Source: Neurospora tetrasperma FGSC 2508 (lineage: Eukaryota > Ascomycota > Sordariomycetes > Sordariales > Sordariaceae). From it: DNA of 64,000 bases. The notes beneath the pieces were generated by a model. The model searched no databases. It was not told where the DNA came from and saw nothing but the letters and a program-made list of their open reading frames with translations. The translations under genes were made by a program, and so were the position numbers. Location of the stretch: positions 202,716 through 266,715 of the forward strand of contig NW_009799104.1 of NCBI RefSeq assembly GCF_000213175.1, in the 5' to 3' direction. The stretch's first letter is position 1; each line of letters starts with the position of its first letter. Positions 33,889 to 44,937 of this stretch are shown in pieces.

Positions 33889-34206
33889 TTACGCCGTATT
33901 GAAAGATCCATCGAGGTCCAGCCTCTGCCTCTTAACACGCTTTTCCATCTCGCCTCTTCCGTTCCACGATCTCTTGTTCCTAGCAACAGGTCGTGGAGCT
34001 GAAGAGTCACGTGTCTTTGGGTCCTTATTGACAGCCGATTCCCAGTCGGCATACTCAAGTCGAAACCAGTAGTCGACATCTTCGAGATCGGAAGGGTGGT
34101 GGAGGACCGGGCTGGAACCTGCTGAGGAGGAATCGACTTCGACCAGGTAAGGGATCGCGGCACCGTCTGGGTGGAAATCGTATTCCACGTCGTATACTGG
34201 TGCCAT
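33889..34206 (-). CDS. hypothetical 105-residue acidic/basic protein
   Basis: ATG at 34,206 (context GCAAGATGGC). The protein begins with a compact part (MAPVYDVEYDFHPDGAAIPY), followed by DLEDVDYWFRLEYADWES, and ends in a strongly basic stretch (RPVARNKRSWNGRGEMEKR then VKRQR) that could be a nuclear localisation signal. No intron is needed. It lies within the broken-gene region and may be a truncated survivor; no domain recognised. Confidence 0.4.
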   Translation of the reverse strand: MAPVYDVEYDFHPDGAAIPYLVEVDSSSAGSSPVLHHPSDLEDVDYWFRLEYADWESAVNKDPKTRDSSAPRPVARNKRSWNGRGEMEKRVKRQRLDLDGSFNTA

Positions 34207-34539
34207 CTTGCCGGTTCTCTTGGGGGTCGTTGTGGAAACTAGAGGCCGATGAGGTGGCTGTGGCGAGGGAGCTTGTCTTGGGACAAGGGAGGAAATTGAG
34301 GAGGTGTGACAGGGTCAAAAGAATACATATATTAAAAAAAAAAGAAAAAAAGAACAGATTTGAGTCTCGGGTTCTGCTTGGCTGCCTTGCAGAATGCAGA
34401 TGTGCATGCTTAGCTCATCAAGGTTCTCAATGGGGGCAGCGGAAGGAAAGAGGGCTTCAGTCCCGCTCCTGCTGTGGCAACGAAACAGAATGAAGAAGAA
34501 GGTTGTGGAATAAGAAAGAAACAATCATGATCCATCCAC

Positions 34540-35480
34540 TCACACCCAACGAATCCATTTATATCCAATCCTGATCTTTCCCGTTAATACGAAGGGCGGC
34601 GTATCTTCGTCGTCGGCGGGGTCGACGAATGGCCGGCTCTTAGATGCCTCTCCGGTTCTTTTGTACAAGGCGATGGTATGCCTTGCCGCAGGCGTACTCA
34701 ACATTTCACCCTGTTTGCCTACGAGGAGCTTCATCTTTCTCTCGACAATCTCTTCAATGAGTTCATTCTTGATCCCTTTGTCCTCAAGGGTTACCTCGAC
34801 CTTCCACTTGTTTTTCTGGGCGAGCTCGTTGGCGCTCTCGACACGCCGCTTGATCTCCGCCCTAGAGGCCCCCACCGCGTACCTCGCAAATCGCTCGATG
34901 AGCAATTTGGCTTGTCCCGCCATGTCATCAAACTGGCCGGACACATCCTCGCGACTTGCCAGGTTGCTGTTTTTGAGCGGTAACGCTGGGCATGGCCACA
35001 TGATTTGCCGCCTTGGACTTTTGGGGGACAGCATGGGTAACTGTCGGTGACTCTTTGGCGTGAAATTATTCCGCGCCCGGCCTAGAGGCTGACACGGTTG
35101 ACGGGGTGTCGAGAGGTGGCGGTGGGTTTACGCCGTACTCAAATTGTTGGGCGAGGTTGGCGGCATGAAGCACGAGCAGGGGCGCTTGGCGAGCAATATG
35201 CTCTGAGCTTTGGAGCTCAGTAAGGTCTTTCCTATACCCTCTTGAACTCCGGGCATTTCCTGTCAAAGCCTGGCTATCTAGGAAGAGTGCATTTGGCCGG
35301 GAATTAACTGTGTGCTCTCTGATGGTCTGGTTTGATGGTCTGAAGATTGCTGGTCTTGATGTCTTGTCACAGCCGGGTTCCGTACACTTGAAAGGCACGC
35401 TTTTCGGTACCTCTACCGTGTGCTGTCCCCCCGGTCACCACACTCCCGAATACCCCGACCCCTTCAAATCAAGGAATACA
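34540..35480 (-). pseudogene. decayed gene with C2H2-like start and coiled C-terminal part
   Basis: The minus strand from about 35,398 reads VPFKCTEPGCDKTSRPAIF..TIREHTV, a possible zinc-finger-like C-x4-C segment, down to SRPGAE. A TAA follows; CAA would give Gln, a C-to-T change. The same frame then continues FHAKESPTVTHAVPQKSKAA. A frameshift near 34,950 leads to a long helical part: FDDMAGQAKLLIERFARYAV, AEIKRRVESANELAQKNKW and ELIEEIVERKMKLLVGKQGE. It ends at 34,540. An ATG at 35,034 opens the last part in the wrong frame for its own upstream sequence. This is a pseudogene with at least one stop and one frameshift. Function unknown. Confidence 0.55.
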
Positions 35481-37393
35481 TTCCAACTACAACCGTAGTC
35501 AAAGAAACGTACTTCAGCCTGGATTGGAATACCGACCCCAAACTCAGCACAATCCTCAGCTCCCCAACCCCTTCCACTTTGTCGACATTGAAATCATCAA
35601 CCGAATTCTCCTACCAAGATAAGAAGGCTTCTGCCCGCGATGTTCCGTGTCCAGTTGGGAGTCATGGCCGATTAGTTCTCAGCCACTGCCACCGTACAGC
35701 ATTGCTGCGGAGGCGAAGAGAGCGCAAGAGAGGTTTTCCGGCATGTAATGGATCAATAATTTAAAAAATTGTTTACAGAGTTTCCGGGCTTATACAGATA
35801 GATCATAGAGATGATCAGGTGTGTCTACCCCTACTGAATTACACTTGCTTCCTCACCCTATATATCTGTTCCGTTGTCTGACGGTCCAAGTGCTGCTGGT
35901 TCCTGACTAATGGTCGCAGTCAGGTTTTGGACTCCGCCAAGCAAACCATTCACTCACGTTTTGCTTGCTACACCCATCACTCCCAATCACCAAGATACCA
36001 CACCTATTTCATCCCATCCAGACAGCAGTGTCCCTTCACTGGAGCGATTGAAAAGTGAATTCTCCTTCGACGGACCATTTGTTTGCTCAGATCTCCCTTC
36101 CTTCCCTCCTCCATTTCCCAAACTTCCAATCTCGACAACACACGATATCCCAACAGCATCATCCAAGCAACCTTTTATCTCAATACTTTTCCCGTTTGAC
36201 AATCAATTTTCTCACCAAGACTGCGCCTTGTTTCAGTTCTCCTTATTCCAACTCCATCGATATCAACTCTTCCAAACACCACAGCCACTCATTCACCTCT
36301 CAAGCCAGTCCATCATGTCCTCCACACGCTCTTCTCATGCTTCTGCTACTCACCATGCCGACAACCACGACTTCGACCCCGTTCTCAAAGATCAGGACAA
36401 TGATTCTCTAGAGGAAGGCGAAAGTAAGTTGATCTCCCCACCTTTGCCCATGCATTATTCCCTGGACGGAGGCTTACGCATACGACCGGTATCAGTGAGA
36501 ATGACTATCATGTTCTGGGTGACGCGGTCCGTTTGTCGTGTGTGCGGCTAGATAGAGCCAAGGACAATGAATAAATCCGATGGGGAGACAGGGTAGGAGG
36601 CAGCAGCGGATGAGGTAGGCTAACGCCGCCATCACCGTTGCCCTCCCTACGCCTCAGCCATCTTGATTTTCAACCGACAGCTCGTCTCGCTACAGCATCA
36701 CCGGCCAGAACCCTTTCACCGACCCCATATGCGCAGAGGGCGTTTCGACCAAAACCAACCATCGGCATTTCTCAACATGCCCGGTTAAACGCAATCGTCC
36801 AATCCTAACTTTACCTACATACCATCTTAGCATTCCTAAATGCTACAGACAAATGTTGATTTGGGGTGGTTAGTTCTTTTTTGCTTTTTTCTTTATTTTT
36901 GCTTTGAGTCTCTCGCTCTAGTATGGAATCCCTCAGGGGCAGATAAGTGGAGGTATCAGGGTCTTGGTCTATTGTCTACTAGGGAGCAGATCTATTGTAT
37001 CGGTCGAGAGGTACCCTGGGAATATAATAACTAAAAGGATATAAGGAGGAGATCCTAAGTTGGGAGTAAGGAGGGAAGGATAGGAATTCAAGACTAGACA
37101 ATACTCTTTCTTAAAAATAGATTAAGAAATCCCGCTCTAGACTATAGAATCATCATTGAACGTCCCAATAACAGTAAGCCTAACATCCCTTTTAGAGGAA
37201 AACTAACTTCTAGATTTGTTCCTCTATTCTAAGGCTCGATAAAGGGAGTCTCGCTCTCCCCTTTGACCTTTAATAGAGGTTAACAAACTGTGGTTTTGCT
37301 ACTCTATCTCAATCCCTAAGGACGAAGGCCATGACCAACTCCAGATCCGCTCCTCTCTACATTTTGGTGTAGTAGGGTGCTTTTCGTGTTGGT
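35481..37393. other. gene-poor stretch with an AT-rich repeat scar
   Basis: 35,540-35,700 (plus) contains a coding-like fragment (KEYIPTTTVVKETYFSLDWN) without a start. A possible first exon begins at ATG 36,315 (SSTRSSHASATHHADNHDF) and ends at a GTAAGT donor at 36,425, but no satisfying second exon was found. 36,840-37,330 is distinctly AT-richer, with TA-rich words, and looks like a short RIP-affected repeat fragment separate from the main block. Confidence 0.45.
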
Positions 37394-39084
37394 GTGGTTT
37401 TTGCTCCATTTCAATGTCAAAAGGACTGGGCCCTGAACGCGGCCAGGCGGACAACCTTTGTTCTATCCACCGCCCCTTCTGTCTCCAACGCAACGACACC
37501 AGCAAGAAAGAAGACACCGAGAAACGTTCCTCTTCCCCCGGCCCAACCTCTCGTCAGATTTTCTTTCTCTTCAACATCGTTAAGAGCTTTGTTTTTTTTG
37601 GTGCTCTTTTTGGTTAAGAAGACACCAACATTGGTTTCAAATTTCATCCAATCACTTTCATTTCATCCGATCACTCTTTTTTTCCATCACTTTTCTCATC
37701 TTTTTTTCAGCATCTCATCCCATCACGCCCTCATGTCCGACGAACCGCAGACAGAGTCTGTCTTCCTTTTTTGGCAGACTCTATACGCCCTCGCCATGCC
37801 CAAGCTGATCATGGTCGCAGTTTTGGGTCGTCGTCTTCTGCGCCAACATGGTAGTCGTCTTCCCTGTGGGGTGGGGTGCCACCCACCTCCCGAAGAGTTG
37901 CTAGGTGATGCGAGATTGGTGGGCTACTACTGCCGCAACACCAAACTTCTACCTCTTCCGCCTCCCGCCCGCTTCCTCCTTCTGCGCCTGATTCGTTTCT
38001 TCCGACATGAACTGTGTCAACTTTGCTACTGGATCTTTTCAGCAACTTCGGTTGTTGGAGATACTCTCCGACTCCGACTCGCGTTTCTGAGTACCATCAA
38101 ATTGCCTTCATTTGGCGTTCAGTGCTCTGGATCCCGACTATTGACTTCGAGGGCTCACTCCGTTACCTACATCACCACCACCATCATCCCCAGTCACAAT
38201 GGCTCCTACAACCCGTCACATCGAGGGCTATGTCACTCAATTACCTACATCCCCAGACAACTACCATACTAAGTTACAATGGCTCCCACAGCTACACTGT
38301 CACTCCCCGAGGTTTCGTTCCTCCCTCGTCAAGCCACCCCCGAGATCAAAAAGTCGATTCTTCCGGTCCCTGCCGTTGGCATCTCAGCAACTTCAGCGAG
38401 CCCGCGCCTGATTCAGATGATGAAGACAGTTCGATGTCTTGACGACAATGCTCTCGATTGTTAGAGGTATCTGGGCCTCAAAACTACAATTCTCTGATCA
38501 TCTCTCTCTTCAAGTTTTGTTTGGGCCTCAACACCATCGCTGGTTTTGCCTCTTCTGTTTCTTCTCCGAGTAGCCCGTCGCCATCGCCGCTATTCCTTCC
38601 CATCCAGTCGGCGAGTTCTGACGCCGTGAAGCCTCATAACAAGCAAGTCAAAGGCAATAGGCATGCGAGTGATGAGTCTTTTGCGTCCAATGACTCAACA
38701 CATCACGCTTTGCTTCACGCCTTGTCCTTTCAGTCATCTTTCATGCTTGACGGCGGTTGTTCGCTTGGCCTCCTCTCTTCTTTGATGCTTGCATCATATC
38801 TCCCACTCTTTGCTTCTCGTCAATCACGCCTCTCTTACATCCACGCACGCACACATCTTTCGCAGTCACCTTTTCTGTTGATGACTATGTTTGCCGGCTT
38901 TTCCATCTTGGTCATTTACCTCCAAAAGCTTCTCACCAAACAATGGCATCCAAACATAAAAGAGATAGAGAAAGCCCGGTATCTCCCTTCGTTCTTGCTC
39001 TGCGCGTCTCTCTTTTGTGATCTATATATATATTTACCCGTTTCTGTTTACCGCCTTCTCAGAATCCCCAAATACTATACCAAA
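37394..39084 (+). other. unresolved open stretches upstream of the 2EXR-like gene
   Basis: Plus-strand frames at 37,394-38,272 (292 codons, TTG-led) and 38,458-39,084 (209 codons, continuous with the next gene but with no ATG at its start) stay open for unusually long. Composition is T/C-rich, and the translations have hydrophobic runs (LFFLVLFLVKK; FLLMTMFAGFSILVIYLQ). A diverged duplication is seen around 38,155-38,300 (CACAATGGCTCC..., TTACAATGGCTCC...). I could not choose an exon model; it may be the 5' UTR/intron region of the next gene or a decayed gene. Confidence 0.35.
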
Positions 39085-40173
39085 ATGGATCTAACACACA
39101 AGTCTCCTCTAGTTGACGAGAGTACCGAAAACACGGCCATCGTAGAGGACTCCTCTGCTGCCAACCCCAGCGTCACGTCCAACATCCCCTCAGCTGGCCC
39201 AGTGGTCGTTCCGTCATTCGTCGCCTTCGGTCAGGCTGTTCCGTTACGTCCGTTTCCCGCCAGCTTCAGCTTGACCCTTCCTCCCTCCCGGCCCTTGGCC
39301 CTCCAGCAGCCATTCCCATTTTTTCAACTGCCGCCAGAGATTCGTAATATCGTGTATGGCGCCCTGCTCACTTCGGAAGAGCTCATCGTTCCGCACAACA
39401 CCTTACCGGTACCCACTTTCCATTATCAGGCCCAAGATGCCCGTAGAGCGGCCGGTCCACTCTTCCACACCTTCCCAACCTTGTTGCGGGTATCTCGGGA
39501 GTTCGCCCGCGAGGCTGCGATGATCTTCTATACCACCAACACCTTTCACCTGGACTTGGTACATCACAGGGTGTGGCTGGTAAGGATCACAAGGCCCAAC
39601 TCGTTCAACATTAGACACTTGAGAATCAAATGTTATCAAGAGTCTGATAGGAACAGGGAAACGGAAGCCTGGATTGCGAAGCTCGTGAACATGGGAAACA
39701 CCATCACGAAGCGGTGCCGGGGGTTGATGAAGCTCGAAATACAGTTTGGGCGACTGTGGATCGGAACAGAAGAAGGCGGCGAGGTAATGCCCGCACGACA
39801 ATGTCTTCGACTGGTTGTTGAAAACGAGGCCATCGTAACGGCTTGGAGAACAAACAGTTTGTCAAGGCTCAAAAGGATAACTGTTTCTATCCGTGAGGAG
39901 TGGCAGCATACCGAATACCTGGTCGGTCTCTTAAGGCAGTTGGCTGGCAACGTCAAGAGAGGCGTTGTCGTGGAGGGTATACATGTCGCCACGGTAAACA
40001 GATACAGATTACCAGGTGCGTCGCCACAGGAGAATCATTATACCCAGGTAGACCAGGAGCGGAAGTTCTTTGAGGGGAGGTATGACAGGGAAACAGGAAC
40101 TGTTGCGACCCAGGTGGTCCCATGGGAGATACCAGCGGGGTGGCCCACCGTCTACCGCCGCGGCCATGAATAG
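39085..40173 (+). CDS. 2EXR / F-box-like domain protein
   Basis: The start at ATG 39,085 lies in a strong context (ACCAAAATGG) and gives 362 residues. The frame is open for another 627 bp upstream, so an N-terminal extension cannot be excluded. After a Pro/Ser-rich N-terminus, residues around 86-170 carry the fungal 2EXR pattern: FFQLPPEIRNIVYGALL, then LLRVSREFAREAAMIFYTTN with the N-x-F ending. Conserved-looking alpha/beta segments follow (LMKLEIQFG, LKRITVSI). Such proteins are numerous in Pezizomycotina and thought to act like F-box or scaffold proteins, but almost none has a known function. Confidence 0.7.
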   Translation: MDLTHKSPLVDESTENTAIVEDSSAANPSVTSNIPSAGPVVVPSFVAFGQAVPLRPFPASFSLTLPPSRPLALQQPFPFFQLPPEIRNIVYGALLTSEELIVPHNTLPVPTFHYQAQDARRAAGPLFHTFPTLLRVSREFAREAAMIFYTTNTFHLDLVHHRVWLVRITRPNSFNIRHLRIKCYQESDRNRETEAWIAKLVNMGNTITKRCRGLMKLEIQFGRLWIGTEEGGEVMPARQCLRLVVENEAIVTAWRTNSLSRLKRITVSIREEWQHTEYLVGLLRQLAGNVKRGVVVEGIHVATVNRYRLPGASPQENHYTQVDQERKFFEGRYDRETGTVATQVVPWEIPAGWPTVYRRGHE

Positions 40174-41630
40174 AACTTTGCCGTGACTTTGGGGCACTGG
40201 GTTTATGGGCTTGGGGACTTGTTGTGCAAGCGCCAACTTGGAGTTTGGATGGCCAATAGAATCTGAAAAGCGGGCAATTGGGGAGGATGGGGGCTATGAC
40301 CAGAACAGCACAGGTAGTCAAATAAGAAGAAAGAATACTGTCAGCTAGTGATGATTGTTTTAGATTGATTCCAGGTGACCCCAATTTTTGCGTGTGTGCT
40401 AAGGCGAACAAAGCAGCTTGATCCTGGACTAAGACCTCAACAATGAAGAAACGGCTGTTCGTGTGTGGCTTATGGTGATGTTATTCGGCACACTTGCGAT
40501 GAGTTAATACTGCAGTGTCAGTCAAACGATAATTATGAAGAGGAAATGAGAAGACATTGGAGTGATGCCATCTTCCAGAAGAGCCCTAGGCCAACTAATC
40601 AATGGCAAAAAAACAAAAAAAAAAGAAGAACAAGGAAGCTCCGTCATCAGAACTGAAGACAAAACATCAAGAAACGTCCAAGGGAGTGTCGGCCATGAAC
40701 ATTCTCTAGCTTTCTATCTCCAGAGGTGTGAGGCTTGAGCACTCCGACACGGCTCTTGTGAAATCACATTCGCTTGGACCGCTGAGATTGGGATGAGTAG
40801 GTGCGGAAAGTAGACAGAGGGGTAATAGGAGGGCGAGAGACGGCTCCAGATAGATGGACTGTACTTGGTGAGTGCTATTAAGCGTAGGCAAATACATCAC
40901 CGACACGGACTGACTGACCGAAACGTCCATAGACATGTTTGTTCGTAGTGATGGCCGCCACTTGACGGTAGAAAGGGCAGGTGACGGTATGAAACTGAGA
41001 GGAACAATACTTGGGACGGAGCGCCATAAACGTGGGCTTGAATCCGCTGCTGTGGAAAATCTTCCAATGGAAGATGAAGGCAGAAAAGATGAGAACGGAT
41101 AACGAGATGAAGCAAATCCATAATTGTCTTTCAACTGTGGTGGGTTGGGGAGTCTGTGACATGTGATGCGACCAGAAACCAGGATGAGGACATCGCGGGA
41201 GGTGTGTTGACTGGGAAATGTTATCCATGAAGACCGATAAGGTACAACGTTGAGGAGCAAAAGATGAAAACAAGAGGAAGAAGAGAAGCGGCTCAATTGA
41301 AATTTGTGACCTCCTCCCGCCGACATCTTCCTTGTACTGCAGTGCACGACGCAGAAAGGGATTGACGACCCGACGTGCAGGAGCGAAGGACAACTACCTG
41401 ATCTCCGCCATACGGAAAATCACATCTTGGCGGAAGGAGCAATCATGAAGAGAACGGGACATTGGGGCAGTACACCTCGTTTCTGTATAATGAAACAAAC
41501 ATTACTGGTAATTAATTGTGGCTACTGAAAACTACTAAAGATCATCTCAATCACATACCTCGTTTCTTCCTGGCTCGTGTCACGGTTTCTGTATCAAGTT
41601 GTATTACCAATCAATTCCTCCTCCACGAAC
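40174..41630. other. intergenic, one doubtful minus-strand frame
   Basis: A minus-strand frame at 40,878-41,393 (171 codons) contains basic and hydrophobic segments (FAPARRVVNPFLRRALQYK; LWICFISLSVLIFSAFIF) but opens with TTG. The nearest upstream ATG (41,414) is followed by a stop after five codons unless spliced. It could be a small mitochondrial or membrane protein gene with an unrecognised intron. Not accepted as a gene. Confidence 0.4.
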
Positions 41631-43373
41631 CTACAACGCAGGACACTCCCCCGTCAACCACCAATTGATGGCTGCCACCAACCCAGCAACCTCCCCATCG
41701 CCGTCAAAGGCATCAACACTCACCACATTCGGATACGTCTGCCTCGTCATTCGGCCCTGCGCCCACAGCTTCTCTCCCAACGCCATGTTGGCATCTTGAG
41801 CATACTTGACGATACTCCCGATGATCGTAGTCTCGGGCGGCTGCGTCAGCGTCCAGCTCAGCAAAAACATGGCATCATCCGCCTTGGTGCGATGCGTCTG
41901 CATCTTGGCGAACTGGTCGCTGATCATGTCGTTCAGGTTGTTGGTGTCGGCATACGAGTCAAAGATGGCGAGCTGGCCGCGGAAGAAGAAGCCCTGGTTG
42001 GCAAACTTGGAGAGATCGACGCGTTGGTTGTTGTCCGAGGTGATGTCGTCGACGACCAAGAGAACAGCCGAACCGCGGCGGGAGGCATCACCATTATCGG
42101 AAGGCGGGAGCAGATCGGAGAGAGAAAGGTAAGTAAGGTCGATGTTAGGCTGGGTGATGTGCGTGGCCCGGTTCTTGACAGCCAGCAGCTGCGTCATCAG
42201 CTTCTCCCACTCCTGCTGGCTAAGATGGGCATTAGGGTCACGGGAAAAGGTATCCGTGTTGAGGCCATGACTGAGGTTAATCACCACCAATTCCCCCGGG
42301 TTCTGTTCCGTGAACTCGTTCACCTCCCTCACGATATCCGCAATATACTGCCCATTCCCGCCCTGCCACCCTTCCAACACCATCTCCTTATCTCCCCCGC
42401 CCAACTTCCCAATCTCCTTGGCCAAATCACCCAACCCCGGAATCTTATCCAATCCCCCCGGCAACTTGATCCCGTTGAAAAACGTATAATGCCCCGTCGC
42501 CCACTTCCCGCCCGCAATCACCGGGCGCACATCAAACCACCTTGCTCCCGCCTCCAGCTGCTTGCCCACCGTCATCTGACTAGCATGGCACTGCACCGAC
42601 TCCGGCCTGGCCTTCACCAGGGGCGTACCGCCTGTAAGCAACGACATTCCACTATTATGCGTTCCGGGCAGGCTGATCTCTCTCAGCTTCAAACAATGCA
42701 TCCTTTCATACCCCTGCTTCATCCACCCCGCCGTCGGCAAGCCCGGGCTAGCCATCAACTCTTTAGCCGGATCGAAGTTCGTGTTCTCAGCCGACGGCGC
42801 AGCAGCCAACACAAAAGGAACGTTATTCCCCTGATGCCAAACCAACTTCCGCACCGAGCCAACGGGGTTATTCACGGCCGCCAAACTCTTCCACGCTACC
42901 TGTAGCACGGGACCGTCCCGGCCGCGGTACTGGAACTCGACTTCCCTTCCGCCCAGTTCGTCAACGACATACCTCATCTCCGCTGCGTCATCCTTGTGCG
43001 TCTTGGCTTCGATGTAGACGCGTACGCTCTCTCCTGGTTGCACGAGATCAGGAAAGGAGTTATCCCACGCGGGCATCTGGTAGGAATGCCCGCCTGTCCT
43101 GCGCAGAGTGAAGGGCGTGGCGTTGATGAGAAGCAGGTAGGCTTGGTTCTTCTGGAGGACCGATTGGGCAGACGAAGAAAGGGTGGAGATGGTGTTGAGA
43201 CCGGTCGGGTCGGAGCTGGGGGTTTTCAGGTCCAAGTGTTGGGCGGCGTTGGGAGGGTTGGTGGTGAGGTGGGTGAGGAAGGCGGTGACGGAGTCGAAGA
43301 GGGGGGCGGCTTGGACGACTGCGGTGCCGGTCAAGGCGAGTGCTGCTATGAGGGGCTTGAGTGGGAGCAGCAT
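41631..43373 (-). CDS. secreted PI-PLC X-domain-like phosphodiesterase
   Basis: A single 580-residue exon. The signal peptide (MLLPLKPLIAALALTGTAVV) is followed by a beta-rich N-terminal domain (about 75-190). The PLC-like TIM barrel starts at about 225. LPGTHNSGM holds the first catalytic His (H239), GARWFDVRP the Arg/Asp pair (about 278-281), and GHYTFFNG the second catalytic His (H295). VINLSHGL and LLVVDDI continue the barrel. The family cleaves phosphodiester head groups or GPI-like anchors. Here the protein is secreted and lacks a Y domain or C2 domain, as in bacterial-type PI-PLCs. The substrate is unknown; the start is the only ATG giving a signal peptide. Confidence 0.88.
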   Translation of the reverse strand: MLLPLKPLIAALALTGTAVVQAAPLFDSVTAFLTHLTTNPPNAAQHLDLKTPSSDPTGLNTISTLSSSAQSVLQKNQAYLLLINATPFTLRRTGGHSYQMPAWDNSFPDLVQPGESVRVYIEAKTHKDDAAEMRYVVDELGGREVEFQYRGRDGPVLQVAWKSLAAVNNPVGSVRKLVWHQGNNVPFVLAAAPSAENTNFDPAKELMASPGLPTAGWMKQGYERMHCLKLREISLPGTHNSGMSLLTGGTPLVKARPESVQCHASQMTVGKQLEAGARWFDVRPVIAGGKWATGHYTFFNGIKLPGGLDKIPGLGDLAKEIGKLGGGDKEMVLEGWQGGNGQYIADIVREVNEFTEQNPGELVVINLSHGLNTDTFSRDPNAHLSQQEWEKLMTQLLAVKNRATHITQPNIDLTYLSLSDLLPPSDNGDASRRGSAVLLVVDDITSDNNQRVDLSKFANQGFFFRGQLAIFDSYADTNNLNDMISDQFAKMQTHRTKADDAMFLLSWTLTQPPETTIIGSIVKYAQDANMALGEKLWAQGRMTRQTYPNVVSVDAFDGDGEVAGLVAAINWWLTGECPAL

Positions 43374-44937
43374 TTTGGTTGTTGTGGTTGATGTTGAACA
43401 AGTGAGGGGACTAACTGGGGTCAGCAGCTGGTGAGGTATAAGAACCCCTTCGGCGACCGAGTGAACCTTTTAGATCTGAAGGTTAGTTTTGACCTCTCGA
43501 ACCCAGACAAAGATTCAGAAGAAGATATACCTTTGCTCTTTATCGCAATTCGCACCGACACTTCCCAGTTTTACTACCACCTACTCCAAGTGGAAGTTCA
43601 CCTGAAGTGAAGTGAGTGACTGAGACAGTCTCAAGTTGTTTGTGTCGAACCAACCCCAAAGGCCCAAACTTCAACTTCAGCCTCTACTCTGTAACTTCGT
43701 TATTTCTCGAAGCCACAACAAACGAATTGTGTCACTTCAAGAAAACCGAAGCCGAAACCAACAGAGGAGGGGAAAAAAAAAATCACATCTTGAAAGGCGG
43801 AGGAGGAGGAGGGAACCACCCCCTTTTCGTTTCATTTCATCCATGATCCCAGATACCCCCCATTCAGTTAGTCTAGGCTTAGGTGGAAATGGATATGGTA
43901 TGGGGACATGAGAAGGGGTGTGGAGTGGTGGAGTGATGGTAGAACGAGGGTGGTGGAATGAGGTGATCGACATTCTGCAATGCATCCATTCAATCTCGCT
44001 AACACCCGCCCGCCCGCCCGCCTTCCGTTTTGGAACGGGGGTGTTTCGCTCGCTCGCTTGCAACGTTCGTTATGGATACAGAGATGATCCCGGTTGGTGG
44101 GCGGGCGGGCATTAAGTACAACACTAGAAATGAGATGAGATGAGATGAGATTCCCCCAACAATCTCCATATCGTATTGTATCCATGTTATGGAAAAGGGG
44201 AAAACCAAAAACCGTTGGCGATTGTGGATCGACTGGAGGTACCGCACGTGGGTTGGGGAATGGTAAAGGTGTTTTTCATGTTCGTTTACCCATCCATCCC
44301 TGATAGCCTGACTGCTTAAATAGGATGGTGGTAGTGAAGTAGATAAACAAATGCTGGTAATTGGAGAGAGGCATGCGTTCTGATAGGAACCAGTCGTTGG
44401 TGTATACCAGACATTGGGATATGATAATGGAAGGTGGTATGATCGAGGATTTAAATGACAATCTGCATGTGCGCACCGATTAGATTTCGAGTTTGAGACA
44501 TGTGTTCAATCACCGTGGCCAGAGGGAATGACTCGGAATGACTGGAAGAAATAGAGCAAGTTGTAGAGTCGAGGCCAATGTTGGGGGAGATGCAAACGAT
44601 CGAGGAAGTCAGAAAAACACAAGCCATGTGATTGAGATGAGGTTTTCCACTCCCATTACCACCTATTAATCTATATTACTAGACTTCGACAGCAACAGTA
44701 GGTACCGGGCCTGGCCTCGTACCGTACTGCGATTAAATCGTCCTGTGACTTGAGTGCTGGTAACTGAATATGGTATATAAACCAAAAGGGTATCGTATCG
44801 TGTATCAAAACCGATCAGCAAAAGAAGAAAACAAAGCAAAAGAACACAACTGTAAGTGCATGCCATCGTGAATGCCCCGTCGTCATAACCATTAGAAAAA
44901 AACATCAAATCATAACCCATGAGCCGCTTCAGGCCTT
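43374..44937. other. intergenic with simple repeats
   Basis: This is the promoter side of the PLC-like gene and the 3' side of ErdS. It contains a CCCG tandem (44,006-44,022) matched by a GGGCGGGCGGGC run at 44,098-44,110 (an inverted pair) and a GAGAT pentamer array (44,130-44,150). Open frames of 60-110 codons on both strands overlap one another and show no domain. Confidence 0.55.

Noticed and set aside
40878-41393. 171-codon minus-strand frame with hydrophobic segment
   Set aside because: No ATG start; the only nearby ATG runs into a stop after five codons. Kept as a doubtful note in the intergenic entry only.
41577-42905. 442-codon plus-strand frame opposite the PLC-like gene
   Set aside because: Antisense to the catalytic barrel, His/Arg/Pro/Leu-rich shadow with no domain.
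43997-44112. Inverted GC-rich tandem runs (CCCG and GGGC) as a possible hairpin terminator
   Set aside because: They are simple-sequence arrays about 80 bp apart with no adjacent gene end; pairing is a by-product of complementary microsatellites.
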